A DNA stretch of 13,771 nt from Dehalococcoidia bacterium (GCA_015661045.1 JACVQG010000006.1:1-13771), one strand, 5' to 3'; counted from the first letter of the stretch, positions 1 to 7,895 are shown. A program made the numbers and translations. The notes: a model not told the origin generated them from the letters alone.

Positions 1-1
1 G

Positions 2-370
2 CGGGGAGTCAGCGCCCAGCGGTTCTACATCTATGCCATGCGCCACGAGAAGAGGACTTTGGTAGAAAAGGTAGATTTCATTACTATAGCCGGTCACATC
101 GATGGTCCTGACGGCAGGAAAAAAGCTGGCATAAAGACCGCCGGGCCGGTCCTCTGCGTTACGCCTCTTTCGGTAATGGACTTCGATGAGAAAACGAAGG
201 CTATGCGGCTCGTATCCGTCCACCAGGGGGTTACGGTCGAACAGGTAGTGGAAAACACCGGGTTCGAACTAATCATTCCGCCAAAAGTACCCACCACACT
301 CCCTCCCACCGACGAAGAGCTGGAGCTACTCCATACTAAAATCGACCCCGATGGCGTACTGAGAAAATAA
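2..370 (+). CDS. CoA-transferase beta subunit, family I (3' end only)
   Basis: The reading frame is open from the first bases of the window and ends with TAA at 368-370, so only about the last 122 residues are present and the start lies outside. Family I CoA-transferases move CoA between carboxylic acids as alpha/beta heteromers in the cytoplasm. The visible part looks like the C-terminal half of glutaconate/IpdB-type beta subunits: a segment reading VTPLSVMDFDEKTKAMRL, then SVHQGVTVEQVVENTGFEL, then a proline-rich stretch with PPTDEELELL and a closing IDPDG. These are typical of that subfamily, recalled from family knowledge. The catalytic glutamate region is not in the window, so activity and substrate cannot be judged. 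The alpha subunit would be expected upstream. A tRNA gene follows 50 bases downstream and no clear terminator separates the two. Confidence 0.8.
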   Translation, partial: RGVSAQRFYIYAMRHEKRTLVEKVDFITIAGHIDGPDGRKKAGIKTAGPVLCVTPLSVMDFDEKTKAMRLVSVHQGVTVEQVVENTGFELIIPPKVPTTLPPTDEELELLHTKIDPDGVLRK

Positions 371-420
371 ACATCGGTCAGTTGATTTCACTGGTATGTG
401 GGATTAATATATACATTGGC

Positions 421-497
421 AGGCGATTAGCTCAGGCGGCCAGAGCACCTGCATCACACGCAGGGGGTCACAGGTTCAAGTCCTGTATCGCCCACCA
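421..497 (+). tRNA. tRNA-Val (anticodon CAC)
   Basis: The cloverleaf folds by eye. The acceptor stem pairs 421-427 with 487-493, the D stem 430-433 with 443-446, the anticodon stem 448-452 with 460-464, and the T stem 470-474 with 482-486 around a TTCAAGT loop. The anticodon loop 453-459 is ATCACAC, giving anticodon CAC at 455-457, which reads the valine codon GUG. The variable loop is five bases. The discriminator is A494 and CCA is encoded at 495-497. The oddity is the first pair: A421 faces C493, where a G1-C72 pair would be expected; the other six acceptor pairs are intact. Confidence 0.93.
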
Positions 498-516
498 TTC
501 TGTACTGTAGACAGAA
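498..516 (+). terminator. Hairpin just after the tRNA, weak terminator candidate
   Basis: TTCTGT at 498-503 and ACAGAA at 511-516 can form a 6-bp stem around a 7-base loop, starting one base after the encoded CCA. It is followed only by CTTT, so it is a weak intrinsic terminator at best and may instead mark a tRNA 3' processing site. No other signal or convincing gene is seen between here and 644. Confidence 0.25.
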
Positions 517-644
517 CTTTAGTCGGCCTGTTGGTCATTATGATGGAAGGGCGATTAGAAACTGCTTTGGAGACATGCGAATTTGCTTGTGAATGTAAGA
601 AGGACTTGCTGTTGAACCTGGGTCTCGCTTTGAGGACAGGAATT

Positions 645-1463
645 TTATCCGATTACATCGATACGGGTACGCCGGTTGGCTTTACTTTCGGCTCCTACTG
701 TAATAATAGCCCCCTCCTGCGGTATCGAGATATCTACCGATAGTCTGCGTGCAATATTAGCTACCCCGGCTACTATTTCGTTCTCATAATATGGATTGAT
801 ATGCACTGCGGCTATTTTCGGCAGATATCCTTGCACATCCCGGAATGTATTTAGCTCGCCAGCAAGTAATTCAGGAGTGAGGTGACCGAAACTTAGAGCC
901 GAGTCAACCAGAGTATCAGGGAAGGTAATCTCTACAACCAGGACGTCAGGTTTTGTAGCTGCCCAGGCAGAGCCAGACCCTACGCCACTATCGCCGGAGT
1001 ATAGCAGGGTGCCTCCGTTGGGTGATGTTATGGCATAAGCTAGCGCCGGCACCGAGTGGATGACCCGTAACGGGAGGATATTATATCCTTCAATTATGAA
1101 TGGGCTGCCCGGTTCCACAGATACGTGAATGAAGGTGGGTGACACGGGGTTCGGTAATGTGAAAAAGTTCAGCCAGATATCGGTGTTAAAAATTGTGGTT
1201 TCGATTGCCTCCCGCGTTTCGGAGCTACAATAGATTTTTGTTCGGCCCCTCCCGAGCGAGTTGAAACCAAACGTAGCAAGATCCTTGATATGATCGTAGT
1301 GCCTGTGAGTCACCAATATATGCCGCACCACCGATTGTTCCTTGAGAGAAAGCGCTGAAGTCAGATTGCCCGCATCTAAGGCAATCACATCATCTACCAG
1401 AAGTGAAACGAAATGGCTGTTACTGGACTCGCCCTGCCGGGTACCCAGGACCTTAATCTCCAT
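645..1463 (-). CDS. MBL-fold hydrolase resembling class II cyclic-nucleotide phosphodiesterase
   Basis: A 272-residue metallo-beta-lactamase-fold protein with a full set of metal ligands: H53-x-H55-x-D57-H58 (THRHYDH), H136, D158 in SGDSG, H194 in GHLTP and H221. The motif order, the EITFPD segment near 178-183 followed by GHLTP, and the size resemble class II 3',5'-cyclic-nucleotide phosphodiesterases (PF02112-like), which hydrolyse cAMP or cGMP. RNase Z and other MBL hydrolases share the H-x-H-x-D-H core, so the substrate is an inference. There is no signal peptide, so it should be cytoplasmic. ATG at 1461-1463 is preceded by GAGGT at a spacing of 8, which supports this start. It is divergent from the flavoprotein gene, and a cyclic-nucleotide-binding protein and a nucleotide cyclase lie nearby, which favours the phosphodiesterase reading. 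Confidence 0.75.
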   Translation of the reverse strand: MEIKVLGTRQGESSNSHFVSLLVDDVIALDAGNLTSALSLKEQSVVRHILVTHRHYDHIKDLATFGFNSLGRGRTKIYCSSETREAIETTIFNTDIWLNFFTLPNPVSPTFIHVSVEPGSPFIIEGYNILPLRVIHSVPALAYAITSPNGGTLLYSGDSGVGSGSAWAATKPDVLVVEITFPDTLVDSALSFGHLTPELLAGELNTFRDVQGYLPKIAAVHINPYYENEIVAGVANIARRLSVDISIPQEGAIITVGAESKANRRTRIDVIG

Positions 1464-1537
1464 TCTAAACTACCTCGTATCTAACATGTCATTACGCCCA
1501 CAGGTTGAACATAAAGTATTAAACCGCAACAAAAGCC

Positions 1538-1566
1538 AGTATAACAAGAAACAGCGACAGCGGCAA
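1538..1566 (-). promoter_or_regulatory. Sigma-70-type promoter candidate for the MBL gene
   Basis: Read on the minus strand: a -35 of TTGCCG (1566-1561), a 17-base spacer, and a -10 of TATACT (1543-1538). Transcription would begin near 1531, giving a leader of roughly 68 bases before the ATG at 1463. Match to consensus is good at -10 and moderate at -35. Not experimentally supported. Confidence 0.5.
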
Positions 1567-1785
1567 GACTATAAAAATATTGTTCGTCATAAAAGGCCCG
1601 GATAAAAAAATGATCCAATCCATTGATTATTCTAATTCTACATATTGACGATAGCCTCCATTTCAGGGATTCAGGGGGTTTAGGGACTTGAAACCCGTGT
1701 GTCACTTTATTAGAATACATAATGCATCGGGTGTTATAGATAGATTAAATGGTAAATAAAACATAGTAAATCTTTTGGGTAGTAT

Positions 1786-1814
1786 TTGATATTTCGGGTT
1801 AAGCGTGCTATATT
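1786..1814 (+). promoter_or_regulatory. Sigma-70-type promoter candidate for the flavoprotein-cNBD operon
   Basis: TTGATA at 1786-1791, a 17-base spacer and TATATT at 1809-1814 form a strong sigma-70-like promoter. Transcription would start near 1821. This decides the start of the next gene: the upstream in-frame GTG at 1805 would lie inside the promoter, whereas ATG 1847 lies about 26 bases into the transcript with its own Shine-Dalgarno. Confidence 0.65.
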
Positions 1815-1846
1815 CACCTAACAAACACTGGTTGAAAGGTGTGAAA

Positions 1847-3178
1847 ATGCAGTTGGAAGATGGGTCCAGGGTAGCAGTTGTGGGGGGAGGACCGGCTGGC
1901 TCCTTTACTAGCTACTTCCTACTTGACCTCGCTGAAAGAGTAGGCACTTCTATTTCCGTTGACATCTACGAACCACGCGATTATACGGTACCTGGCCCTG
2001 TGGGTTGTAATATGTGTGGCGGCATTATCTCCGAATCGTTAGTACAGATGTTAGCTACCGAAGGTATCAATTTACCTTCTACAGTGATACAAAGGAGTAT
2101 TGATTCGTACGTTTTGCACAGCGATGTTGGAACAGTAAACATCGATACCCCACTACATGAGATGAGAATAGGCGCGGTCCACCGGGGCGCCGGCCCAAAA
2201 GGGTCGAAAGGGGCGAAATGGGGTAGTTTCGACGGTCATCTCCTGGAATTGGCCCACGGGAAAGGCGCTAATATTTTGCGGGGCAAAGTTGAGGAGTTGA
2301 CATGGGATAACGGCAGGCCGCGGGTACAGGCTAAAGGATTACCGGCACAAACATACGACCTCTTAGTTGGAGCGGTCGGTATCAATTCCACAGCCCTTAA
2401 ACTCTTCGAAGGCCTCGGTTTCCAATATAAAGCACCCGAGGCAACGAGGACATTCATTGCCGAGTTCTATTTAGGAGCCGAGGCGATAAAGAAGTATTTC
2501 GGCAGCTCCATGCATGTTTTTCTCATGGATATGCCTCGAGTCGAATTTGCTGCCATAATTCCGAAGGGTGAATATGTGACTTTGTGTCTCCTCGGCCATG
2601 AGATAGATAAAGAATTGGTAGATAGTTTTTTAAACAATCCTGTGGTAAAGTCCTGTTTCCCTCCGGAGATGGCTATTCTTACTCCCGCTTGCCAGTGCGG
2701 ACCTAAAATTGCAGTCAAAGCTGTATGTCAACCTTTTGGCGACAGAGTCGTCCTCATTGGTGACTGTGGGGTTACGCGGCTGTACAAAGACGGAATAGGC
2801 GCTTCATATAGGACGGCGAAAGCCGTTGCCGTAACCGCCATCTTCGATGGTATCTCTAACAAAGACTTCCAACGCCACTACTGGACAGCCTGCCAGGTAA
2901 TAAATAAAGATAACCAGTTTGGACTGGTTGTCTTTTTTATCGTGAGCATAATCAGGAAGTTGCGGTTTGTGCGGCGGGCTGTTCTCCGGATGACCGGAAA
3001 AGAGCAAGTCATGGAAGGCAAAAAACGGGCAATGAGCATGGTGTTGTGGGATACATTTACCGGCAGTGCTCCGTACCGGAATATATTCTGGCGGGCTTCG
3101 CAATTTAATTTTCTTTCCCGTCTCATTACAGAAGTCACCAGAGCCCTGGTTGTTCCCGGATCAAAAGGGCTGAATTAG
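1847..3178 (+). CDS. FAD-dependent oxidoreductase, geranylgeranyl-reductase-like
   Basis: A 443-residue flavoprotein. Residues 9-19 carry the Rossmann dinucleotide motif VAVVGGGPAGS. A second FAD-contacting segment (GDRVVLIGD, about 298-306) is followed by KDGIGASYRTA (about 314-324), as in the geranylgeranyl reductase family of isoprenoid-reducing flavoenzymes. A cysteine pair sits at GCNMCGG (C54, C57), a position where this family often has a conserved cysteine. A hydrophobic stretch near 358-370 in a basic C-terminal region may help membrane association. Family members reduce isoprenoid chains of lipids or quinones, but many bacterial homologues are uncharacterised and the substrate here is unknown. 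ATG 1847 is chosen because AAAGGT at 1835-1840 precedes it and the promoter excludes the GTG at 1805. The gene is followed after 11 bases by the cyclic-nucleotide-binding protein, probably in one operon. Confidence 0.8.
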   Translation: MQLEDGSRVAVVGGGPAGSFTSYFLLDLAERVGTSISVDIYEPRDYTVPGPVGCNMCGGIISESLVQMLATEGINLPSTVIQRSIDSYVLHSDVGTVNIDTPLHEMRIGAVHRGAGPKGSKGAKWGSFDGHLLELAHGKGANILRGKVEELTWDNGRPRVQAKGLPAQTYDLLVGAVGINSTALKLFEGLGFQYKAPEATRTFIAEFYLGAEAIKKYFGSSMHVFLMDMPRVEFAAIIPKGEYVTLCLLGHEIDKELVDSFLNNPVVKSCFPPEMAILTPACQCGPKIAVKAVCQPFGDRVVLIGDCGVTRLYKDGIGASYRTAKAVAVTAIFDGISNKDFQRHYWTACQVINKDNQFGLVVFFIVSIIRKLRFVRRAVLRMTGKEQVMEGKKRAMSMVLWDTFTGSAPYRNIFWRASQFNFLSRLITEVTRALVVPGSKGLN

Positions 3179-3189
3179 GAGATGATACT

Positions 3190-3558
3190 GTGTATATAGG
3201 AGAGCTTGGCAAAATATACAAAGAAGGTGAGAATATTGTCCGACAGGGAGAAGCCGGCGATTGCATGTACGTTATCCAGGCGGGAAAGGTGGAGGTTGTT
3301 CTTGAAAGGCCTGACAGTAATGTCCGCCTCGCCGTTCTTGAGTCTGGTGATATATTTGGCGAGATGTCTCTGTTCAGCCGTACGGTAAGATCGGCTACAG
3401 TTCGTGCTCTTACCGAAACCAGAGTTCTCACCGTGGATAAAAAGGGGTTCCTGCGACGTGTCCACGAAGACCCTTCACTGTCATTCCGGATTCTTCAGAA
3501 GATGTCTGAACGCATAAGGAAGCTTAATGATGATGTAGCTGCGTTAAAAGGCCACTAA
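3190..3558 (+). CDS. Stand-alone cyclic-nucleotide-binding domain protein
   Basis: A 122-residue protein that is essentially one CRP/cNMP-type beta-barrel domain with a C-terminal helix. The opening GEGENIVRQGEAGD-like segment (about 11-24), the glycine at AGKVEVV and the phosphate-binding cassette FGEMSLFSRTVRSATV (56-71) are visible. In this cassette E58 and R67 sit where family members contact the ribose and the cyclic phosphate, so cAMP or cGMP binding is plausible. There is no helix-turn-helix, so it is not a CRP-type transcription factor by itself; it may regulate a partner protein. The start is GTG 3190, with AGGAG at 3177-3181 overlapping the TAG stop of the flavoprotein gene, which suggests translational coupling. 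Its operon partner and the cyclase gene downstream hint at a shared cyclic-nucleotide pathway. Confidence 0.85.
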   Translation: MYIGELGKIYKEGENIVRQGEAGDCMYVIQAGKVEVVLERPDSNVRLAVLESGDIFGEMSLFSRTVRSATVRALTETRVLTVDKKGFLRRVHEDPSLSFRILQKMSERIRKLNDDVAALKGH

Positions 3559-3713
3559 GGAACCAGGCCCTCATCACGAGTGTGAAATGTCACGAATCCT
3601 GGAACGATACTAAAAATAATGGGACCTGATACCGGTTTGTTTATTCAGGCGCTATAACCTTGTTACAAATTACCAGCGTTGTCAGCCGCTCTCTCTATTC
3701 CTCAAATGAAGAT

Positions 3714-3743
3714 TTGAATTTTATAACCATGTCGGACTATAAT
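3714..3743 (+). promoter_or_regulatory. Sigma-70-type promoter candidate for the cyclase gene
   Basis: TTGAAT at 3714-3719, an 18-base spacer and a perfect TATAAT at 3738-3743. Transcription would start near 3750, leaving about 50 bases of leader before the ATG at 3801. The rest of the 3559-3800 gap shows no convincing terminator. Confidence 0.6.
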
Positions 3744-3800
3744 TTATAACACTCTTCTTTTTTATTTTCGAAAACCATCCGTTCCCAAAGAGCTTGAATC

Positions 3801-6800
3801 ATGCTGCTAGAATATACGGATCCCCACCAAACCGGCGAAAATACCGCTGCCTGGTCTGCATCTGTCCCATATCTATCCCGTGTTTTTCTTGAAGCTCTAG
3901 GCCGCCATTCACCTCAACAGCCAACCTGGATAGAACAGGTCGAGGGGACTCTTGTCCTCGCCGATATTTCCGGATTTACCCGCCTTTCTGAGCGGCTTGC
4001 CGAGCTCGGTAAAGAAGGCGCCGAACGGTTAACCGATATAATAAATAGCTATTTTAGCCGTATGCTGGATATGGCACGGTCACTCGATGGGCATAATGTA
4101 AAATTCGGTGGGGATGCATTATTGCTTTTATTCATGGGTAACGACCACGCGCTGCGTGCGGTGGCTACCTCCCTGGCTATGATACGGGCTACTCAGAGCT
4201 TTAAAGCGGTAAGTGTAGGCAAAGAGCGAATCCGTTTGAATATGAGCGCCGGAGTGCACAGTGGCACTTTCTGGTCCGCTTCTGCAGGATTAACCGGAGT
4301 CAGGATGCAGCATTTTCTCCTGGGTCGGGAGGCCAGCTACGCCGCCAAAGCCGAGGGTAAATCAGAAAGCGGGGAAGTCGTAGTGACCCCGGCAACCAGA
4401 CAATTACTCGGCGACCGGTGTGAAACTGAAGACTGCGGAGATTTCTTCCGGGTCCTTCGTCTTACCACTCGAATTGCTGCGTTAACCCAGGAGACCATGA
4501 TAGCCCCTCAACCCTATGCGGCAGCTTATGTGATGGCTTACATCCCTCCACCGATCGCACAGGTCTTACAAACTGGTAGAGAGATAAAGAGTATTGAAGG
4601 GGAACACCGCAAAGTCACTATAGGTTTCATTAATGTTATGGGGATAAACGAACTCCTGCAGACAGACGGCCCTGATGTCCTTCTAAGCGAACTACAGATA
4701 TATTTATCAGCGGTGGTTGAACTGGTAGATAAACATAAAGGCTTTCTGGTAAGTAATGACATAGATTCAAACGGTTTTAAATTAATACTCGTGTTTGGCG
4801 CTCCCGTATCCCACGAGTATGACTCAGCAAACGCCCTTCGGTTCGCCCTGGAACTTAACTTGAAGCTAACTCAACTGAATTTACATCTCCAGCACCGCAT
4901 CGGCATTAATAACGGTTTTGTTTTCGTCGGAGACGTGGGATCAGCATACCGCCGCGAATATACGGTAATGGGAGATGCAGTCAACCTGGCGGCGCGGCTT
5001 ATGGGCGCATCCAGTCCCGGCCAGATATGTGTATCTAAGCGGTTGTCCGATGAAGTCGGCCCTACCTTTAAAGTTCGTGATTTGCCGCCCTTAACCTTGA
5101 AAGGGAAAAAAGACCCTGTGCATGCAGCTATACTTGAAAAGGAAATTGAACAGGTATCGCCATCGTCAGCTCAAGCAAGCCCGCTTTTTGGCCGCCAGGA
5201 TGAGTTGAATATTCTTACACAGGTTTGCCAGGAAGCTGCCGCCGGTAACTCCCGCTATGTTGTTATTGAAGGTGAGGCCGGGGTAGGTAAATCCCGGTTA
5301 GTCTTTGAGTTGAAGGATCAACTGCTGGGCCGAAACTGGACAATCCACACCGGCTATTGCTACTCCCATACCACCGAGAATCCCTTCGTGCCGTGGATAA
5401 GCGTTTTGAATTCGCTATTACACCTTAATCCCTCGGACAGTCCAGACGTTCGCACAGAAAGTGCATCGTCTGTATTCAGACAGCTAGTGCCAGACCTGCT
5501 GGAGATGGCTCCGCTTCTCAACGGTCTGCTTACCTTAACCATGCGCCAGAGTGAAGTAATCCTCTCCCTGGATGACGAGTCCAGGCGTCGCCGCCTTTTC
5601 GAAGTGGTGACAGAATTATTGAAAGCGGCCGCTATTAAGGGACCGGTTTCTATTCTACTAGAGGATTTCAATTGGGCTGACCATAGCTCTGTTCAACTCT
5701 TGAATCACGTAGCGGCTAACCTCAAATCTTCCAAAATAATTATATGCGTCACACACCGCCCCAATCCTGAGTTGAAGCTAACCCTACCGGCAGTATCGAC
5801 CAGGCCTATCCCGCTAGGCGAGCTTTCACGGGAGGCAGCCGGACATCTCATTTCCTTTCTATTAGAACGTCCGGAACTTCCTGTGCAAATGACCGATGTA
5901 ATTATATCTAAAGCCAGGGGCAATCCCCTTTTTCTAGAGCAGGTTGCACGTTCTATACATCAATCCGAAAGTCTCGACCAGATCATCAATGCACCCGCCT
6001 CTAAACTCGCCGAGCAAATGGGCGCACTGGAGATACCCGACCGTATCCAGGCTTTGCTGATGTCCCGCATAGATACTTTGGAAAGTGAAACGAAGGATGT
6101 GCTCCGTACCGCAGCCGTAATCGGTAACAGATTCGACCTCCCGACCTTGCGCTCTGTCCTGGATCCGGGAGGGAAAGAACCTCCTCTGGCTCATAATTTG
6201 CAGGAGCTTGTCCGTATCGACTTCATATTCATGGAAGAACCCGGTGGGGAAAGGAGTTACAGGTTCAAGCATTCTCTAGTCCAGGAAGTTGCCTACGATA
6301 GCCTCCTATTTACCCGCCGCCGTCAGCTACACCGGAGGGTCGCTGTTTTCCTCGAGAATACACATAGCAGCCAACTCGAACCCATATTTGAAACACTGGT
6401 GCACCACTATAGCCGGTGTGCCGATCATCCTAAAACACTGGTCTTCTCTATAAAGGCGGCCGGTAAATCTCGTAGTGTTTTTGCTCACGATGAGGCGATA
6501 GCCTACTATCATCGCGCCCTGGATGCAGCTCGGCAAAGTGGGGGCGAAGTAATGCATCAGCGTAACTATATTATTGAGCGTATCGGTGATTGCTATGAAT
6601 CCGCCGGACGGCATATAGAAGCCTCAAAAGCCTTTTCCGATTCGTTGAGGGCGTGGCGGATGTGCAAGCGGCATGGCTCTTTCCAGCCATTGCTGCCCGA
6701 GTTAACAGATGGAACACCCGCCAAGGCAAGGGAAAGTATTTTATGTCACAAAATAGCTGTGGCTTATGAACGCAACTCTATATATGATCTGGCGTTGAAA

Positions 6801-7532
6801 TGGCTGGATAATGCCTTAAAAGCACTACAGATAAAGCATCCTTTGCAGGTAGCACGGATTTACGCTTCCAAGAGCCTTGCCCTGTTCCGGAAAGGGCGGT
6901 ACGAGGATGCCATCCACTGGGGCCGATTGGGGATAGCCCTGTCCCGGCGCAGCGGCGACCATGGTCAGCTCGCTTATGCACATAGTATACTTGGTGGTTC
7001 CTACCTGGCTAAAGGCAATATTAAGCAGGCCCTTCAGCAACGCTTGTCGGCGGTAAGGTTATTTGACGAGATAGGAGATATATCCGGGCAGGGAATCGCA
7101 CATAACAACGTAGGACTTTGCTACCAGTCCCTGGGAGAATTGGACAAAGCGCTCTCTCACTACCAGATTGCTTTGAAAGCGCGCCTCAGACTGGGTAATC
7201 CCATTCAGGGAGCTATCGTTAATAATAACATTGGAGAGGTATTATTCATCCAGGGGCGAACACAAGAAGCCCTGGAACAGTTTAACAAAGTAGTGGAGAT
7301 ATATGAGCAAAAGGGCGACCCTTTAGCATTAACCGGGCTGGCGCTGGTAAATCTGTCACGGGTGTACCTGCGCTTTAAAGATTATCTGAAGGCAACAGAG
7401 TATCTACAGCGGGGCATTAGCTTACTCAGGAAAGCTCGTAATAAGGGCCTGCTGGCGGAGGCCGCTCTGCAGCAGGCTGAGCTTGAGTTGGAAACAAGAC
7501 AGGTAGAGACTGCTCTAACAACGTGCGAATGA
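3801..7532 (+). CDS. Class III nucleotide cyclase with AAA ATPase and TPR domains (ends at an in-frame TGA)
   Basis: A 1243-residue multidomain protein. Cyclase domain 1 (about 49-220) has both metal-binding aspartates, D55 in LADISGF and D105 in KFGGDALLLLF, but lacks the transition-state Asn/Arg pair. Cyclase domain 2 (about 270-445) has that pair, N395 and R399 in MGDAVNLAARL, but N278 and N324-G325 stand where catalytic domains have aspartates. The two probably form one shared active site, as in mammalian soluble adenylyl cyclase. An AAA/STAND-type ATPase follows, with Walker A GEAGVGKS at 491-498 and a Walker B-like ILLEDFNWAD at 618-627. TPR repeats run from about 880 to the end. There is no signal peptide or membrane segment. 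The predicted reaction is ATP to cAMP (or GTP to cGMP), perhaps gated by the ATPase and TPR parts. ATG 3801 has AAAGAG at 3787-3792. The frame stays open for 110 codons beyond the TGA at 7530-7532. Confidence 0.85.
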   Translation: MLLEYTDPHQTGENTAAWSASVPYLSRVFLEALGRHSPQQPTWIEQVEGTLVLADISGFTRLSERLAELGKEGAERLTDIINSYFSRMLDMARSLDGHNVKFGGDALLLLFMGNDHALRAVATSLAMIRATQSFKAVSVGKERIRLNMSAGVHSGTFWSASAGLTGVRMQHFLLGREASYAAKAEGKSESGEVVVTPATRQLLGDRCETEDCGDFFRVLRLTTRIAALTQETMIAPQPYAAAYVMAYIPPPIAQVLQTGREIKSIEGEHRKVTIGFINVMGINELLQTDGPDVLLSELQIYLSAVVELVDKHKGFLVSNDIDSNGFKLILVFGAPVSHEYDSANALRFALELNLKLTQLNLHLQHRIGINNGFVFVGDVGSAYRREYTVMGDAVNLAARLMGASSPGQICVSKRLSDEVGPTFKVRDLPPLTLKGKKDPVHAAILEKEIEQVSPSSAQASPLFGRQDELNILTQVCQEAAAGNSRYVVIEGEAGVGKSRLVFELKDQLLGRNWTIHTGYCYSHTTENPFVPWISVLNSLLHLNPSDSPDVRTESASSVFRQLVPDLLEMAPLLNGLLTLTMRQSEVILSLDDESRRRRLFEVVTELLKAAAIKGPVSILLEDFNWADHSSVQLLNHVAANLKSSKIIICVTHRPNPELKLTLPAVSTRPIPLGELSREAAGHLISFLLERPELPVQMTDVIISKARGNPLFLEQVARSIHQSESLDQIINAPASKLAEQMGALEIPDRIQALLMSRIDTLESETKDVLRTAAVIGNRFDLPTLRSVLDPGGKEPPLAHNLQELVRIDFIFMEEPGGERSYRFKHSLVQEVAYDSLLFTRRRQLHRRVAVFLENTHSSQLEPIFETLVHHYSRCADHPKTLVFSIKAAGKSRSVFAHDEAIAYYHRALDAARQSGGEVMHQRNYIIERIGDCYESAGRHIEASKAFSDSLRAWRMCKRHGSFQPLLPELTDGTPAKARESILCHKIAVAYERNSIYDLALKWLDNALKALQIKHPLQVARIYASKSLALFRKGRYEDAIHWGRLGIALSRRSGDHGQLAYAHSILGGSYLAKGNIKQALQQRLSAVRLFDEIGDISGQGIAHNNVGLCYQSLGELDKALSHYQIALKARLRLGNPIQGAIVNNNIGEVLFIQGRTQEALEQFNKVVEIYEQKGDPLALTGLALVNLSRVYLRFKDYLKATEYLQRGISLLRKARNKGLLAEAALQQAELELETRQVETALTTCE

Positions 7533-7865
7533 ACACTGGGTGAGATCCGCGAACTGGGCATGAAGCTCCTGGAAGCCAGAGGCGAGCGAATTCTGGGGCG
7601 CATCATAATGGCCCAGGAGCGTTTTGAGGATGCGGAGAAGCATCTCAAAAATAGTATTGCATTAGCTCCACGTTACCGGGGGGAATATGAGAAGGCATTA
7701 GCCCTAAAATCGTTAGCAGAGCTGTACCGTCTTCAACCCGGAATGAAGCGGTCTACCATGTTATTCCAGTCGAATTTAAACAAAGCTATATCTATTTTTA
7801 GGCAGTTAGGAGCGGAGATAGATTTATCGCAATGCACTCAGATGCAGGCTTTTCGTGACCGTTGA
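7533..7865 (+). pseudogene. In-frame continuation of the cyclase TPR region after the TGA
   Basis: The frame of the cyclase continues here for 110 codons to a TGA at 7863-7865. The residues just after the break (TLGEIRELGMKLLEARGER) and the later segment MAQERFEDAEKHLKNSIALA have the alternating pattern and spacing of TPR helices, continuing the repeats before the break. The nearest in-frame ATG, at 7560, has no close Shine-Dalgarno, so this is unlikely to be an independent gene. A single substitution, for example CGA to TGA, would explain the interruption. Other genes in the window also end in TGA, so a recoded genetic code is unlikely. The original gene would have spanned 3801-7865, about 1354 codons. 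Confidence 0.7.
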
Positions 7866-7895
7866 TTAGTATCGCAACGGCGGGTTTTACCCTGG

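Larger units (their letters stand above)
1464..1846. other. Divergent intergenic region
   Basis: This gap of about 380 bases separates the minus-strand MBL gene from the plus-strand flavoprotein gene and is AT-rich. It holds one promoter candidate per strand (1538-1566 minus, 1786-1814 plus). A 6-bp stem with GGGTTT at 1676-1681 and AAACCC at 1691-1696 has no T-tract after it. An inverted 8-mer pair, ATTCTAAT at 1629-1636 and ATTAGAAT at 1709-1716, may be chance. I see no credible gene in it; the open frames here lack ribosome binding sites and family resemblance. Confidence 0.6.

Noticed and set aside
531..743. A 70-codon plus-strand open frame after the tRNA
   Set aside because: It has no clear Shine-Dalgarno or family resemblance, and its last hundred bases lie antisense to the well-supported MBL gene.
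1481..1720. Open frames on both strands in the divergent intergenic region
   Set aside because: They overlap the promoter candidates, lack ribosome binding sites and encode low-complexity, unrecognised peptides.
3581..3593. TGTGA and TCAC half-sites resembling a CRP operator near the cyclic-nucleotide genes
   Set aside because: The half-sites are separated by 4 bases rather than the 6 of CRP sites, and the element lies about 120 bases upstream of the cyclase -35. The resemblance is not good enough.
6259..6269. An 11-base match to the T-arm of the tRNA-Val inside the cyclase gene, considered as an att site
   Set aside because: It lies within conserved coding sequence, is short, does not reach the tRNA 3' end, and no integrase gene is present.
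7530..7532. Selenocysteine or recoded TGA in the cyclase
   Set aside because: The context is a TPR helix, not a redox site; no selenocysteine insertion hairpin was recognised, and other genes in the window use TGA as a normal stop.
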